This document shows positions 31,896 through 40,903 of a stretch of 64,000 nucleotides of DNA, one piece after another. Origin of the DNA: Acinetobacter sp. WCHA45 (GTDB lineage: Bacteria; Pseudomonadota; Gammaproteobacteria; Pseudomonadales; Moraxellaceae); contig NZ_CP028561.1 in the NCBI RefSeq assembly GCF_002165255.2, positions 2,812,785-2,876,784 of the forward strand, read 5' to 3'. Both the position numbers and the translations under genes were made by a program. The notes beneath the pieces are model-generated. The model saw only the letters and a program-made list of their open reading frames with translations, did no database searches and was not told the origin of the DNA. The stretch's first letter is position 1, and every line of letters starts with the position of its first letter.

Positions 31896-31958
31896 ATGGC
31901 TTATCTTAAAAAGTCATTAACCATTTTGCTAATCACTGCTTGCCTTTCATGCCAATAG
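31896..31958 (+). pseudogene. Truncated lipoprotein N-terminus
   Basis: An ATG at 31896 opens MAYLKKSLTILLITACLSCQ, a plausible lipoprotein signal with LITAC as lipobox, then stops at TAG after 20 codons. Reading on past the stop (PSSNTGKRGIF) soon meets the insertion-sequence end at 32013. It looks like the stub of a gene lost in the rearrangement. The parent cannot be identified. Confidence 0.35.
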
Positions 31959-32012
31959 CCAAGCTCAAACACAGGTAAAAGAGGTATTTTCTGATTTTTT
32001 AATATTTCTAAT

Positions 32013-32450
32013 GGCTTTGTTGCACAAACCTATCTGTAAAGGCTTTTCATCGCGGAAATATTGCCATTTGGTTTGATCCTGCTACGCAATGGTATGCTTC
32101 ATCAAAAGGCAAACAAGGGCTAAATCAAACCTACTCCGATGCAGCCATCGAATGCTGCTTAATGATCAAATCCTTATTCCGTCTATCTTTACGTATGGTC
32201 ACTGGCTTTGTGCAAAGTCTGATTAAACTTTGCGGCTGAGCAGCCCCGAATATCAGTGATATTCGTACTCCACGCTTTGTAGAAGACAAAAGCATATTGA
32301 TATTGCAATCAGCTACCAAAAAAGTAGCGATGGGCTGCATCTACTCATGGACTCTACAGGGATGAAGTTTCTAGGTGAGGGCGAATGGAAACGCAAGAAA
32401 CATGGACCTGAATATCGTCGCCAATGGCGTAAACTTCGTGCAACAAAGCC
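32013..32450 (+). mobile_element. Internally deleted IS5-family (IS903-like) element
   Basis: 438 bp bounded by inverted repeats: left GGCTTTGTTGCACAAA (32013-32028), right TTCGTGCAACAAAGCC (32435-32450), one mismatch. Between them are decayed transposase segments: GNIAIWFDPATQWYASSKG, YSDAAIECCLMIKSLF and LRMVTGFVQSLIKLCG. A frameshift and stop follow, then LHLLMDSTGMKFLGEGEW and KKHGPEYRRQWRKL. The catalytic C-terminal half is missing, so the element cannot move by itself. No matching target duplication flanks it. Confidence 0.82.
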
Positions 32451-33233
32451 GATCATCTTGAACATACTTTTTCGACGCGGCTGTTTCAACGTAACACGCA
32501 CAAAGTTTCACTCCCCCCTGCGGGTGAAAAAGCGTTGGTCTATTGTGAGAATATTTTACAGCAGCAACAATTGCTTGAAGGTTTAGCCGCCCCTGAACAG
32601 CACAGTGGTACGATTCGTTTCAGCTGTGGTCTGTTTCTGTTCCAACTGGGTGTGAATGAATGCATTAAACAATTTAAGAAACACTATCCATAGATCCATT
32701 TCGATGTCTATTTAACTGAAAATACGGTCGACCTCATGGATGCTCAGGTTGATCTTGCACTGCGTATTACCCAGAAAATTGTAGATGGGCTGATTGCCCG
32801 ACCAGTTTGTCAAATCGAATCCATCTTTTGTGCACATCCGCACTATTTACAAGATCACACTCCCCTTTCACACCCAAGCCAACTGATTCAGCATGAATGT
32901 ATAGCCCACCATACGCATAATCAGTATTGGACTTTGTTTGATACAGATCAACAACCTCAGAATTATCCATTAAATGTTACGTTTAAAAGTAATGATGTGA
33001 TTGCGCTCTATCAAATATGTCTCAAAGCAGAAGGCATTGCCATGTTACCAACGCTATTGGTGCGTCAGGATATAGCACAACAACGTTTGCAACAGGTATT
33101 TACAGATTTTTCTGCACCTGACCTAACCTTGTCGTTAGTCTATGCATCAAGGCAACATTTACCGAAAATCACACAAGAATTTATTGCTTTTGTCATCGAA
33201 AACTTAAATTTTTACTTAAATCAGCAAAATTAA
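32451..33233 (+). pseudogene. LysR-family regulator, 5' end removed by the insertion sequence, in-frame stop
   Basis: The frame resumes at the base after the insertion-sequence end with DHLEHTFSTRLFQRNTHKVS, the stretch that follows the helix-turn-helix in LysR proteins. An internal TAG at 32692-32694 (after KKHYP, probably once Gln or Glu) breaks it again. The effector domain then runs intact to 33233. The first ~35 codons are absent on the left flank, so insertion was accompanied by deletion. Without a DNA-binding domain it cannot work as a regulator. Confidence 0.82.
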
Positions 33234-33255
33234 AAGATTTAAATCAACCTGAACG

Positions 33256-33280
33256 CTTGAATTTTGTCGCCTTGCCCATA
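33256..33280 (+). promoter_or_regulatory. Sigma-32 heat-shock promoter of grpE
   Basis: CTTGAA (33256-33261), 13-bp spacer, then CCCATA (33275-33280) closely follow the RpoH consensus (CTTGAA, 13-17 bp, CCCCAT). It lies 112 bp before the grpE ATG. Confidence 0.75.
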
Positions 33281-33392
33281 CTTCATCCCTATCTATGAAT
33301 GACCAAGATGTGGCAGTTCGGGTTTAACCCTATGAGCATTCACGCCAAAAGGACTGTACATGTTTAAGAACTTTTTTCAACGGAGATCATCA

Positions 33393-33938
33393 ATGGCTAA
33401 TGAGCACAATGAGCAAGCTCAAGACATTCAAAATGAGCAACAGACTGAACAAACTCAAGCTGAAGGTGTAGAGCAGGCAAACGAGCTTAGCGTTGAAGAT
33501 TTACAAGCGCAAATCACCAAACTCGAAGAAAGCTTGAAATTAGAAAAAGCACGCACTGCAAATGCTGTTTACGAAGCGCAGAAGAGTGTCGAGCGTATTC
33601 AACGCGAATCTGAAAAGCACAAAGAGACTGTGTTGGAAAAATTTGCTAAAGAATTACTGGATTCTGTCGATAATCTTGAACGTGCAATTCAAGCCGCGGG
33701 TGAAGAACAGACACCTGTGCTTGAAGGTATCAAGCTGACCCTGAAATCATTACTGACCACACTGGAAAAATTTGGCGTGCATGAAGCGGATACCCAAAAT
33801 GGCTTCAATGCAGATCTACACCAAGCGGTTGGGATCGATCCAAATGCCAAAGCCAACCAAATTGGCACTGTTTTACAGAAGGGTTATACCTTAAATGGTC
33901 GCCTACTTCGCCCAGCGATGGTGATGGTGGGTCAATAA
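33393..33938 (+). CDS. grpE: Nucleotide exchange factor GrpE
   Basis: Stimulates ADP release from DnaK. It has 181 aa, an acidic Gln/Glu-rich tail, a long coiled coil (residues 30-90) and the C-terminal beta domain ending [12 protein letters not shown]. The ATG at 33393 has CGGAGA upstream. A longer frame from 33360 has no family support. It is directly upstream of dnaK, and no dnaJ follows in this window. Confidence 0.96.
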   Translation: MANEHNEQAQDIQNEQQTEQTQAEGVEQANELSVEDLQAQITKLEESLKLEKARTANAVYEAQKSVERIQRESEKHKETVLEKFAKELLDSVDNLERAIQAAGEEQTPVLEGIKLTLKSLLTTLEKFGVHEADTQNGFNADLHQAVGIDPNAKANQIGTVLQKGYTLNGRLLRPAMVMVGQ

Positions 33939-34011
33939 TGCGCGTGAGCAAGCGTTTTTGCTCAAAAGTGCAGAATTTTGAGAGATTTTTGATTTTTTTT
34001 TCATAAAAATG

Positions 34012-34038
34012 CTTGAAAAAAACTGATTGACTCTCATA
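34012..34038 (+). promoter_or_regulatory. Possible second heat-shock promoter, before dnaK
   Basis: CTTGAA (34012-34017), 15-bp spacer and CTCATA (34033-34038) resemble the RpoH consensus, 50 bp before the dnaK start. It would let dnaK be induced independently of grpE. Confidence 0.5.
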
Positions 34039-34087
34039 TCGAATAACAAGCAAAACATTGCAACAAAATTTTAGAGGAACATTCCAA

Positions 34088-36031
34088 ATGGCAAAAATTA
34101 TTGGTATTGACTTAGGTACTACCAACTCATGTGTTGCTGTACTTGAAGGCGATAAAGTAAAAGTAATCGAAAATGCTGAAGGCGCACGTACAACTCCATC
34201 AATCATCGCTTATAAAGATGGCGAGATCTTAGTGGGTCAAAGCGCTAAACGTCAGGCTGTAACAAACCCGAAAAATACATTATTCGCAATCAAGCGTTTA
34301 ATCGGTCGTCGCTACGAAGATCAAGCGGTACAAAAAGACATCGGTCTTGTACCTTATAAAATCATCAAAGCAGACAATGGCGATGCTTGGGTTGAAGTAA
34401 ACGATAAAAAATTAGCACCTCAACAGATCTCTGCTGAAATCTTGAAAAAGATGAAGAAAACTGCAGAAGACTATTTAGGTGAAACCGTTACTGAAGCGGT
34501 AATTACCGTTCCTGCTTACTTTAACGATGCGCAACGTCAAGCAACTAAAGATGCGGGTAAAATCGCTGGTTTAGACGTTAAACGTATCATTAACGAACCA
34601 ACTGCTGCGGCACTTGCGTTCGGTATGGACAAAAAAGAAGGCGACCGTAAGGTTGCAGTTTACGACTTAGGTGGTGGTACATTCGACGTATCAATCATTG
34701 AAATCGCAGACCTTGATGGTGACCAACAAATCGAAGTGTTATCAACAAATGGTGATACTTTCCTTGGTGGTGAAGACTTTGACAACGCGTTAATTGAATT
34801 CTTGGTTGAAGAGTTCAAGAAAGAACAAAGTGTGAACTTGAAAAATGATCCACTTGCGTTACAACGTTTGAAAGAAGCTGCTGAAAAAGCAAAAATCGAG
34901 CTTTCTTCATCAAATGCAACTGAAATCAACCTTCCATATATCACCGCTGATGCGACTGGTCCTAAACACTTAGTGATCAACGTAACGCGTGCAAAACTTG
35001 AAGGTTTAGTTGCTGATTTAGTTGCTCGTACAATCGAGCCTTGCAAAATCGCACTTAAAGATGCTGGTCTTTCGACTTCAGACATCTCTGACGTAATTTT
35101 AGTTGGTGGTCAGTCTCGTATGCCACTTGTACAACAAAAAGTACAAGAATTCTTTGGTAAAGAGCCACGTAAAGACGTGAACCCTGATGAAGCGGTTGCA
35201 ATCGGTGCTGCGATTCAAGGTGCGGTATTGTCTGGTGACAAAACTGACGTTCTTTTATTAGACGTAACACCATTAACTTTAGGTATCGAAACAATGGGCG
35301 GCGTATTGACTCCGATCATTGAGAAGAACACCACGATTCCTGCGAAGAAATCACAAGTGTTCTCTACAGCTGCTGACAACCAACCTGCTGTAGACATTTC
35401 GGTTTACCAAGGTGAACGTAAAATGGCTCAACAAAACAAATTGTTGGGTAACTTCCAATTAGGCGATATCCCACCTGCTCCACGTGGCGTACCGCAAATT
35501 GAAGTATCGTTCGACATCAACGCTGACGGTATCTTAAAAGTATCAGCTAAAGATAAGAGCACGGGTAAAGAGCAATCAATCCAGATTAAAGCGAACTCAG
35601 GTTTGTCTGATGCTGAAATCGAAGCAATGATTAAAGATGCTGAAGCGAATGCTGAAGAAGACCGTAAATTTGAAGAGTTAGCGAAAGCTCGTAACGAAGC
35701 AGATGCTTTAGTATCTAGCTCAAACAAAGCAGTTAAAGATCTAGGTGACAAAGTGACTGAAGATGAAAAAACTGCAATCGCTACTGCGGTTTCTGAGCTT
35801 GAAGCAGCAACCAAAGAAAATGATGTTGAAGACATCAAAGCGAAAACTGAAGCTTTACAAAACATCTTGATGCCAATCACTCAACGTGCTTATGAACAAG
35901 CACAAGGTGCTGGCGGCGCAGAAGGTTTTGATCCAAATGCATTCCAAGGTGGTGATGCGGGTCAACAACAAAAAGCGGACGATGGCGTTGTAGATGCTGA
36001 GTTCACAGAAGTGAAAGATGACAAAAAATAA
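34088..36031 (+). CDS. dnaK: Molecular chaperone DnaK (Hsp70)
   Basis: ATP-dependent chaperone of 647 aa. The nucleotide-binding domain has [14 protein letters not shown] and [11 protein letters not shown]; the linker [16 protein letters not shown] leads to the substrate-binding domain. The C-terminal tail is Gly/Ala/Gln-rich and ends in acidic and Lys residues (FTEVKDDKK). The ATG at 34088 is preceded by AGAGGA. It is followed by a strong terminator. Confidence 0.98.
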   Translation: MAKIIGIDLGTTNSCVAVLEGDKVKVIENAEGARTTPSIIAYKDGEILVGQSAKRQAVTNPKNTLFAIKRLIGRRYEDQAVQKDIGLVPYKIIKADNGDAWVEVNDKKLAPQQISAEILKKMKKTAEDYLGETVTEAVITVPAYFNDAQRQATKDAGKIAGLDVKRIINEPTAAALAFGMDKKEGDRKVAVYDLGGGTFDVSIIEIADLDGDQQIEVLSTNGDTFLGGEDFDNALIEFLVEEFKKEQSVNLKNDPLALQRLKEAAEKAKIELSSSNATEINLPYITADATGPKHLVINVTRAKLEGLVADLVARTIEPCKIALKDAGLSTSDISDVILVGGQSRMPLVQQKVQEFFGKEPRKDVNPDEAVAIGAAIQGAVLSGDKTDVLLLDVTPLTLGIETMGGVLTPIIEKNTTIPAKKSQVFSTAADNQPAVDISVYQGERKMAQQNKLLGNFQLGDIPPAPRGVPQIEVSFDINADGILKVSAKDKSTGKEQSIQIKANSGLSDAEIEAMIKDAEANAEEDRKFEELAKARNEADALVSSSNKAVKDLGDKVTEDEKTAIATAVSELEAATKENDVEDIKAKTEALQNILMPITQRAYEQAQGAGGAEGFDPNAFQGGDAGQQQKADDGVVDAEFTEVKDDKK

Positions 36032-36042
36032 TTTGTCTCTTT

Positions 36043-36074
36043 AAAAAAGACCGCGCGAAAGCGCGGTTTTTTTT
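36043..36074 (+). terminator. Intrinsic terminator of dnaK
   Basis: CCGCGC / GCGCGG stem with a GAAA tetraloop, flanked by A- and T-runs. It also serves the convergent hydrolase gene. Confidence 0.93.
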
Positions 36075-36077
36075 ATT

Positions 36078-36962
36078 TTAAGATTCATTATTTTGATCGA
36101 AATATAGTTCACCCGAAATCGGCATAAATAATGGTTCGACTCCAGAAGCTTTTATTTCTTCTAAAAATTCAGGAATATTCACACCAGGTAATAATTTTGG
36201 TGGTTGATCAATAGGCGTGAGCATCGTATCCCAATGACATGGAATAATGTATTTCGGTTTCAGTAATCGCACCACATCTTTGACATAGTTCGGACGATAT
36301 TTCCATCCAATCGCACACAGGCACACGATATCTGCCGGTCTCCCCTGCAACTCTTGTTCAATAAAATCGGCGGAATCAATATGCACCACGCTGAGTTTGC
36401 CCGTATGAATCCACCAGTTGAACACCTGACCATGCCGCAGATGATGAAATCTGGGAGGATAAGGAGGTGGAGTGGTCATATCCCCTGGTAATGGCACACG
36501 GCCAAACAGTGCCTTACCATGTATGGATGGTAAACCCACCACTTGCCATTGACCACAATCTATGATTTCTCTTCCCTTTGTTTCAAGCATTTGCGATTCA
36601 GACAAGCCTGCTGAACGTCCATACATTAAAGTCGCTTTGGATCCAATTAAACGTGCTCCTGTTTGCTTACAAACCTCAGGTGCATCTAAAATATGATCGT
36701 AATGAGCATGCCCAATCAATACATCATCTGCATTTGGTATATGTTGTCTGACTAATTCAGAATCACTCAATAAAGGCTGAGTAAACGTTTGGGTTAAGTT
36801 TGGACGACTGATAAAAGGATCAAGCACCACCGTACGATGCTGATCAGAAAGAATGAATCCCGCCGTCCCCAAATATTTGATTTTTAAATTTTCAACTGTT
36901 GCCTGAGCTGGTGATGCAGCTCTCCATGTCGCTTCGGGGGCTTTGAGTAAGTATTTCAGCAT
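36078..36962 (-). CDS. Metallo-beta-lactamase-fold hydrolase
   Basis: A 294-aa MBL-fold protein with the metal motif HxHxDH (GHAHYDHI, near residue 84), further ligands in PSIHGK, HIDSAD and a final His in IIPCHWDT. It is closest in style to the NAPE-PLD/UlaG-like subgroup rather than lactamases. No signal peptide is visible, so it is probably cytosolic. The substrate is unknown. It converges on dnaK. Confidence 0.83.
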   Translation of the reverse strand: MLKYLLKAPEATWRAASPAQATVENLKIKYLGTAGFILSDQHRTVVLDPFISRPNLTQTFTQPLLSDSELVRQHIPNADDVLIGHAHYDHILDAPEVCKQTGARLIGSKATLMYGRSAGLSESQMLETKGREIIDCGQWQVVGLPSIHGKALFGRVPLPGDMTTPPPYPPRFHHLRHGQVFNWWIHTGKLSVVHIDSADFIEQELQGRPADIVCLCAIGWKYRPNYVKDVVRLLKPKYIIPCHWDTMLTPIDQPPKLLPGVNIPEFLEEIKASGVEPLFMPISGELYFDQNNES

Positions 36963-37138
36963 ATTGTGCCTTAATGTTTATTTTATTTATTCCTTCAGAA
37001 TATGCATTAAAGCAGAATGTGATACATGTTGATATATTTTCCAGATATCTCTTATTCTTGTTATAGTTCAATTTATTTAGATCAAAAGTCTCTCTTAAAC
37101 TGATTCATCTCATTTTCAGAAGAATAGAAAATACAATC

Positions 37139-38047
37139 ATGCGCTTTTTAATTTTTTCAGGGTTAATTATTTTCTTATTAGGGTTAAGTTATCAAACTCA
37201 GAAACATCCTCAACTAAAATTCAATTCATTAGCTGACCGTATCACTCATCCAATAGATACTCGCCTGCGTTATCGAATCGCTGAGGTAGATCCTCGTTTT
37301 AAACTCAGTATTGAACAAGTACAAGAAATTAGCCAACAAGCAACTCAAATTTGGAAAGATGGTACAGGTCAAGATTATTTTGTTTATGACCCCAATGCCC
37401 AACTTGCGATTCACCTCATTTACGATGAACGCCAACAAGAAAGTGAACAACGCCGAGAACATATAACTCAACTCGAAGCGAATCAACAGGTATGGAAAGA
37501 TAAAAAACAGCAATTAGAGCAAATTGAACAAGAAATTATGCGGAGTAAGCAATTTTTAGATTTCAAACAACAACAGCTCAATCAACAAATTCAGCAATAT
37601 AATCAAGAGCAGCTTTCTGCTCAACACAACCAATCTTCATCTGGGAATTCGACATATTTTCAGCAGAAACAACAAGAGCTACAAAGTAATATTGAGTTAG
37701 TGCAACAAGAAGTTAATCAATACAATCAAAGAATTACTCAATTAAATCAAAAAATAGATGAACTTAACTCACTGGATCAACAACTAGATGCTTCAGTCAA
37801 ACAATACAAACAACGCTTTCAACCACATTTATTTCATAAAGGCTTATTTAATGGAAAACAAATTTTAATCTATGAGTTTGAATCAGATAACGATTTACGA
37901 TTAACACTAGCACATGAATTAGGACACGCCCTTGGTTTACAACATGCAAACAGCCCTCAAGCTTTAATGTACCCTATTATGAAAGATCAAGAGATGGGCC
38001 ATTTCCGTCTCACTCAGGCTGACCGTGATTTATTATTAACAAGATAG
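37139..38047 (+). CDS. Matrixin-like metzincin protease with long Gln-rich coiled coil
   Basis: 302 aa. An N-terminal hydrophobic anchor or signal segment (about residues 3-17) is followed by a short domain and a Gln/Glu-rich coiled coil (about 100-220). The C-terminal zinc protease motif HELGHALGLQH is followed by a Met-turn-like LMYP, the metzincin signature HExxHxxGxxH. It is probably exported and membrane-anchored. The direct neighbour is a broken partial copy of the same gene. No substrate is suggested by context. Confidence 0.8.
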   Translation: MRFLIFSGLIIFLLGLSYQTQKHPQLKFNSLADRITHPIDTRLRYRIAEVDPRFKLSIEQVQEISQQATQIWKDGTGQDYFVYDPNAQLAIHLIYDERQQESEQRREHITQLEANQQVWKDKKQQLEQIEQEIMRSKQFLDFKQQQLNQQIQQYNQEQLSAQHNQSSSGNSTYFQQKQQELQSNIELVQQEVNQYNQRITQLNQKIDELNSLDQQLDASVKQYKQRFQPHLFHKGLFNGKQILIYEFESDNDLRLTLAHELGHALGLQHANSPQALMYPIMKDQEMGHFRLTQADRDLLLTR

Positions 38048-38053
38048 CCTTTT

Positions 38054-38423
38054 ATGGCTGAATTCGCCCTACAACAAGAGATTCAAGTTTATAATCAAAA
38101 AACTCAGCAACTTAATCGAGATATTCAAAAACTCAATCAAAATAATAAGCAACTTGTAGCATCAGCTCATCAATTTAATCAAACATTTCAGCCACGTTTG
38201 TTTCACAAAGGGCATTTCAATGGTAAACAGATTTTTATTTATGAATTTTCATCACTGGATGATTTACGCCTCACTCTGGCACATGAGTTTGGACATGCAT
38301 GCACTGGGTTTAAAGCATACCAAAGATCCAAAATCAATGATGTATCCAAGAATCAAGGAACAAGATGCGAAGAACTTTCAACTCGCAGATGTCGATCTGG
38401 AACTACTCGGCTTTTCTCGTTAA
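38054..38423 (+). pseudogene. Frameshifted partial duplicate of the metzincin protease
   Basis: Begins 7 bases after the intact gene and corresponds to its last ~120 residues (coiled-coil end, FQPRLFHKGHFNGKQIFIYE, then HEFGHA). A tandem ATGC-ATGC at 38295-38302 shifts the frame inside the zinc motif. Removing one ATGC restores HEFGHALGLKHTKDPKSMMY and an open frame to 38423. It lacks the signal segment, so even unshifted it would be a fragment. Confidence 0.85.
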
Positions 38424-38555
38424 GTCTCTGTTATAAGGATATGAAAAATCTATAAGCTGATGTTTTTAAAAAGATCGTAACAATGAGTCGATTCTTTTGA
38501 TTTATTCATGTTATTGTGGTGTCAAAACATCATCTTAGTATTAATGGAGATCAGC

Positions 38556-38927
38556 ATGAGTTATTATCATATCCTTATTGAAGTGAATGACCACATCAGT
38601 ACGATTGAACAGACTCGTGATATTGAAATCTTAGATATTCAGGATCTTAGTCCGTATCTTCATTCTATTTTGATCCCCTATTTCAATGAACATGAATTAG
38701 AGTTTGAAGATGAGAATCTTGCTTATAATGAAGTTCTACATCTCGAAATTAAACAAACGCTCTTGCCAATTGAACACCTGATTGAAGAAGAACAAAAACA
38801 ACTACCTAGCGATACAGATGTGACCATTACTGCTTACGAGATTTTTAATGATCGTGATTTAAGCCAAGATGTCACTGCGGTAATTTTTGATATTTTAGAA
38901 GCCATAAAATTAGATGCTGCACCCTAA
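38556..38927 (+). CDS. Hypothetical acidic protein
   Basis: 123 aa from the ATG at 38556, chosen for its GGAG Shine-Dalgarno 6 bases upstream. The protein is acidic, without signal peptide or membrane segment (SYYHILIEVNDHISTIEQ, then many Glu/Asp). I do not recognise a family. It is monocistronic and ends in a very strong bidirectional terminator. Confidence 0.65.
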   Translation: MSYYHILIEVNDHISTIEQTRDIEILDIQDLSPYLHSILIPYFNEHELEFEDENLAYNEVLHLEIKQTLLPIEHLIEEEQKQLPSDTDVTITAYEIFNDRDLSQDVTAVIFDILEAIKLDAAP

Positions 38928-38967
38928 ATAAAATAAGGTCTGTGTTTAAGCAGACCTTATTTTATTT
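38926..38967. terminator. Bidirectional terminator
   Basis: A 17-bp perfect stem (38926-38942 with 38951-38967) and an 8-nt loop, with A/T-rich arms. It separates the convergent hypothetical gene and the transglycosylase. Confidence 0.92.
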
Positions 38968-38975
38968 AAATATAT

Positions 38976-40268
38976 TTATTGCATCATTTGTTTTGCTTGC
39001 TCTTGCCTAAATGCACGTAAAATTTGTTGACCAGCACGACCTGTAGGATTCAGGCCTAAGCGCGTTTGCTCTTGGCGAATGGCTTGACGACTTTTGTCTC
39101 CAATCAATCCATCCACCACACCAGTATCATAACCTCGCTTGACCAAAAACTGCTGAATTTCGCGACGCTCTGCTCGAGAAGTCCCTGCATCATCCGTTGG
39201 CCAAGACGTTAAAAATGCTGTACCACCTCGTAAACGATCAGATAAATGAGCGATCGCTAAACCATAACTTTCAGCAGCGTTATAGCTATAAATTGCATCA
39301 AAGTTTTTAAATACCAAAAATGCTGGGCCATTGGCACCTGCGGGTGTAATCAGTCCTGCTGGCGTACTGCCTGACAAATTGCCCTGAATCAAGGCTGTAC
39401 CATCCGCACGAGTCACACCCTGTGCAACCCAGCTATTCAGCGACCTTTTATTACGGCGGCTTTCACCTGCAACTGACATACCTTGTGGAATTGTCACTTC
39501 AAATCCCCATGGCATACCTGTTTGCCACCCTGCCCGTTTTAGGAAATTGGCCGTCGAAGCCAAAGCATCTGTGGTACTTGAAACCAGATCACGGCGGCCA
39601 TCACCATCAAAATCCACCGCCAGACGCTCGTAGGTCGATGGCATAAACTGGGTATGACCAAAAGCCCCTGCCCATGAGCCATAGAGTTGATCTTGTGTTA
39701 AATCACCACGCTGTAAAACACGCATCGTCGCAAAAAATTCACTACGGAAATAACTTTGGCGGCGACCCTCGCAACTGAGCGTTCCCAAAGCCTGCAATAA
39801 TGGATATTTACCTGAAATATCGCCGTAGTTACTTTCCACACCCCACACCGCCACTACAGTTTCTGCGGGTACACCATAAGCCTGTTCAACTCGATTTAAA
39901 ACAGCACGATGTTGAGCAAGTTTTTGTTTGCCCTCTTGGACACGCTCATCATCAACCAAACCTGATAAATAGTCCCAAATTGGAGTCGAAAATTCAGGCT
40001 GGTAATTTAATTTATCAATGACTGAATAATCAGGCGTTAGGTTTTGCGTATAACGATCATAAGTCGCACCAGATACCCCAGATGCGATGGCCTGAGAACG
40101 CAAGTTCGCAATACACGACTGGAAATTTGTATTTGGTGAATAGGTACTGTTGGATGGTGCTGTCGTTGTCGCTGACACCGTTGCACCATTAATAATGAGT
40201 TCTGCATGCGCTTGATTAAATAAAGCAAATAAGGCAGTGCCCATAAATAAAGAAAAATGATGTTTCAT
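38976..40268 (-). CDS. MltB-like lytic murein transglycosylase with peptidoglycan-binding domain
   Basis: Cleaves glycan strands of peptidoglycan in the periplasm. It has 430 aa with a signal peptide (MKHHFSLFMGTALFALFNQAHA). The SLT_2/MltB catalytic domain carries the conserved Glu in AVWGVESNYGDISGKYP and the GAFGHTQFMPSTY motif. A C-terminal PG_binding_1 domain (REIQQFLVKRGYDTGVVDGL) follows. No lipobox Cys is seen, so it is soluble rather than a lipoprotein. Its promoter must lie within the repeat array just upstream, whose first palindrome is 16 bp from the start codon. Confidence 0.9.
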   Translation of the reverse strand: MKHHFSLFMGTALFALFNQAHAELIINGATVSATTTAPSNSTYSPNTNFQSCIANLRSQAIASGVSGATYDRYTQNLTPDYSVIDKLNYQPEFSTPIWDYLSGLVDDERVQEGKQKLAQHRAVLNRVEQAYGVPAETVVAVWGVESNYGDISGKYPLLQALGTLSCEGRRQSYFRSEFFATMRVLQRGDLTQDQLYGSWAGAFGHTQFMPSTYERLAVDFDGDGRRDLVSSTTDALASTANFLKRAGWQTGMPWGFEVTIPQGMSVAGESRRNKRSLNSWVAQGVTRADGTALIQGNLSGSTPAGLITPAGANGPAFLVFKNFDAIYSYNAAESYGLAIAHLSDRLRGGTAFLTSWPTDDAGTSRAERREIQQFLVKRGYDTGVVDGLIGDKSRQAIRQEQTRLGLNPTGRAGQQILRAFRQEQAKQMMQ

Positions 40269-40283
40269 GTCTTAACCAAAGTT

Positions 40284-40844
40284 TTTAAATTTAAATTTCC
40301 TATTCACCTTAACATGCTGTTTGAATATGTACCGTTTGGAAACGTAACTTTGAATTCATTTATTGTCTTTTAAATTTAAAACCTAATTTTTAAATTCATA
40401 ACTCCACCATCGTTTTAAATTTAAAAGTTACCAACACCCTTCATTTAAATTCAAAACAAGCATCAATCACTATCTGTATGTTTGAATTTAAAAATAACTT
40501 CATATCAACCATGTTTTTGAATTCAAAAATAGATGCTTCATTTAAATTTATTCCAATTTACTAAAATAGCTTTAATCTACACATTATTTCTTATATTTCA
40601 TAAAATTAAGATCAAAAATAGATACCCACAATCTAAAAAATTAAATTCAAAACACAGCAATATCTTTAGTTTTAAATTTAAAAACTGCATATTTTTGAAT
40701 TTAAACCACAACACTCAATAACCCACCATAGTTTAAATTCAAATTTTTCACACTATTTTAAATTCAAAAGCTCAGCTTAAAGTTATCCACAGCACTCCAA
40801 AAATGGTATCGCACATTTTTTGAATTTAAAACTTTAAATTCAAA
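40284..40844. repeat. Cluster of 12 perfect and 4 near copies of the palindrome TTTRAATTYAAA
   Basis: Perfect 12-mers start at 40284, 40369, 40414, 40444, 40481, 40516, 40671, 40694, 40732, 40757, 40819 and 40833. Near copies (1-2 changes) start at 40349, 40389, 40541 and 40640. Forms are TTTAAATTTAAA, TTTAAATTCAAA, TTTGAATTTAAA and TTTGAATTCAAA, the last fully palindromic. Gaps between starts vary (14-99 bp), so it is neither a CRISPR array nor a tandem duplication. It looks like a multi-site binding region. A DnaA box sits inside (40783) and another at 40893. No gene is convincing within it. Confidence 0.9.
40783..40791 (+). promoter_or_regulatory. DnaA box
   Basis: TTATCCACA is a perfect high-affinity DnaA box within the palindrome cluster. 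Confidence 0.7.
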
Positions 40845-40860
40845 AAATCATACGCAATAA

Positions 40861-40884
40861 AAAAGCGACCCGAAGATCGCTTTT
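40861..40884 (-). terminator. Terminator of purEK
   Basis: AAAAGCGA / TCGCTTTT with an 8-nt loop lies 20 bp beyond the purK stop, with T-runs in both directions. Confidence 0.85.
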
Positions 40885-40892
40885 TTAGCTAC

Positions 40893-40901
40893 TGTGGATA
40901 A
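40893..40901 (-). promoter_or_regulatory. DnaA box beside the purK stop
   Basis: TGTGGATAA, the reverse complement of TTATCCACA, a few bases past the purK stop codon and opposite in orientation to the box at 40783. Confidence 0.65.
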
Positions 40902-40903
40902 GT

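Noticed and set aside
40533-40721. 62-codon plus-strand frame within the palindrome cluster
   Set aside because: Its Lys/Asn/Ile/Phe composition simply follows the AT-rich repeats; it has no Shine-Dalgarno.
40269-40860. Possibility that the 40.3-kb palindrome cluster is a CRISPR array or tandem satellite
   Set aside because: Unit length is only 12 bp, intervals are unequal (14-99 bp) and there are no cas genes or constant spacers.
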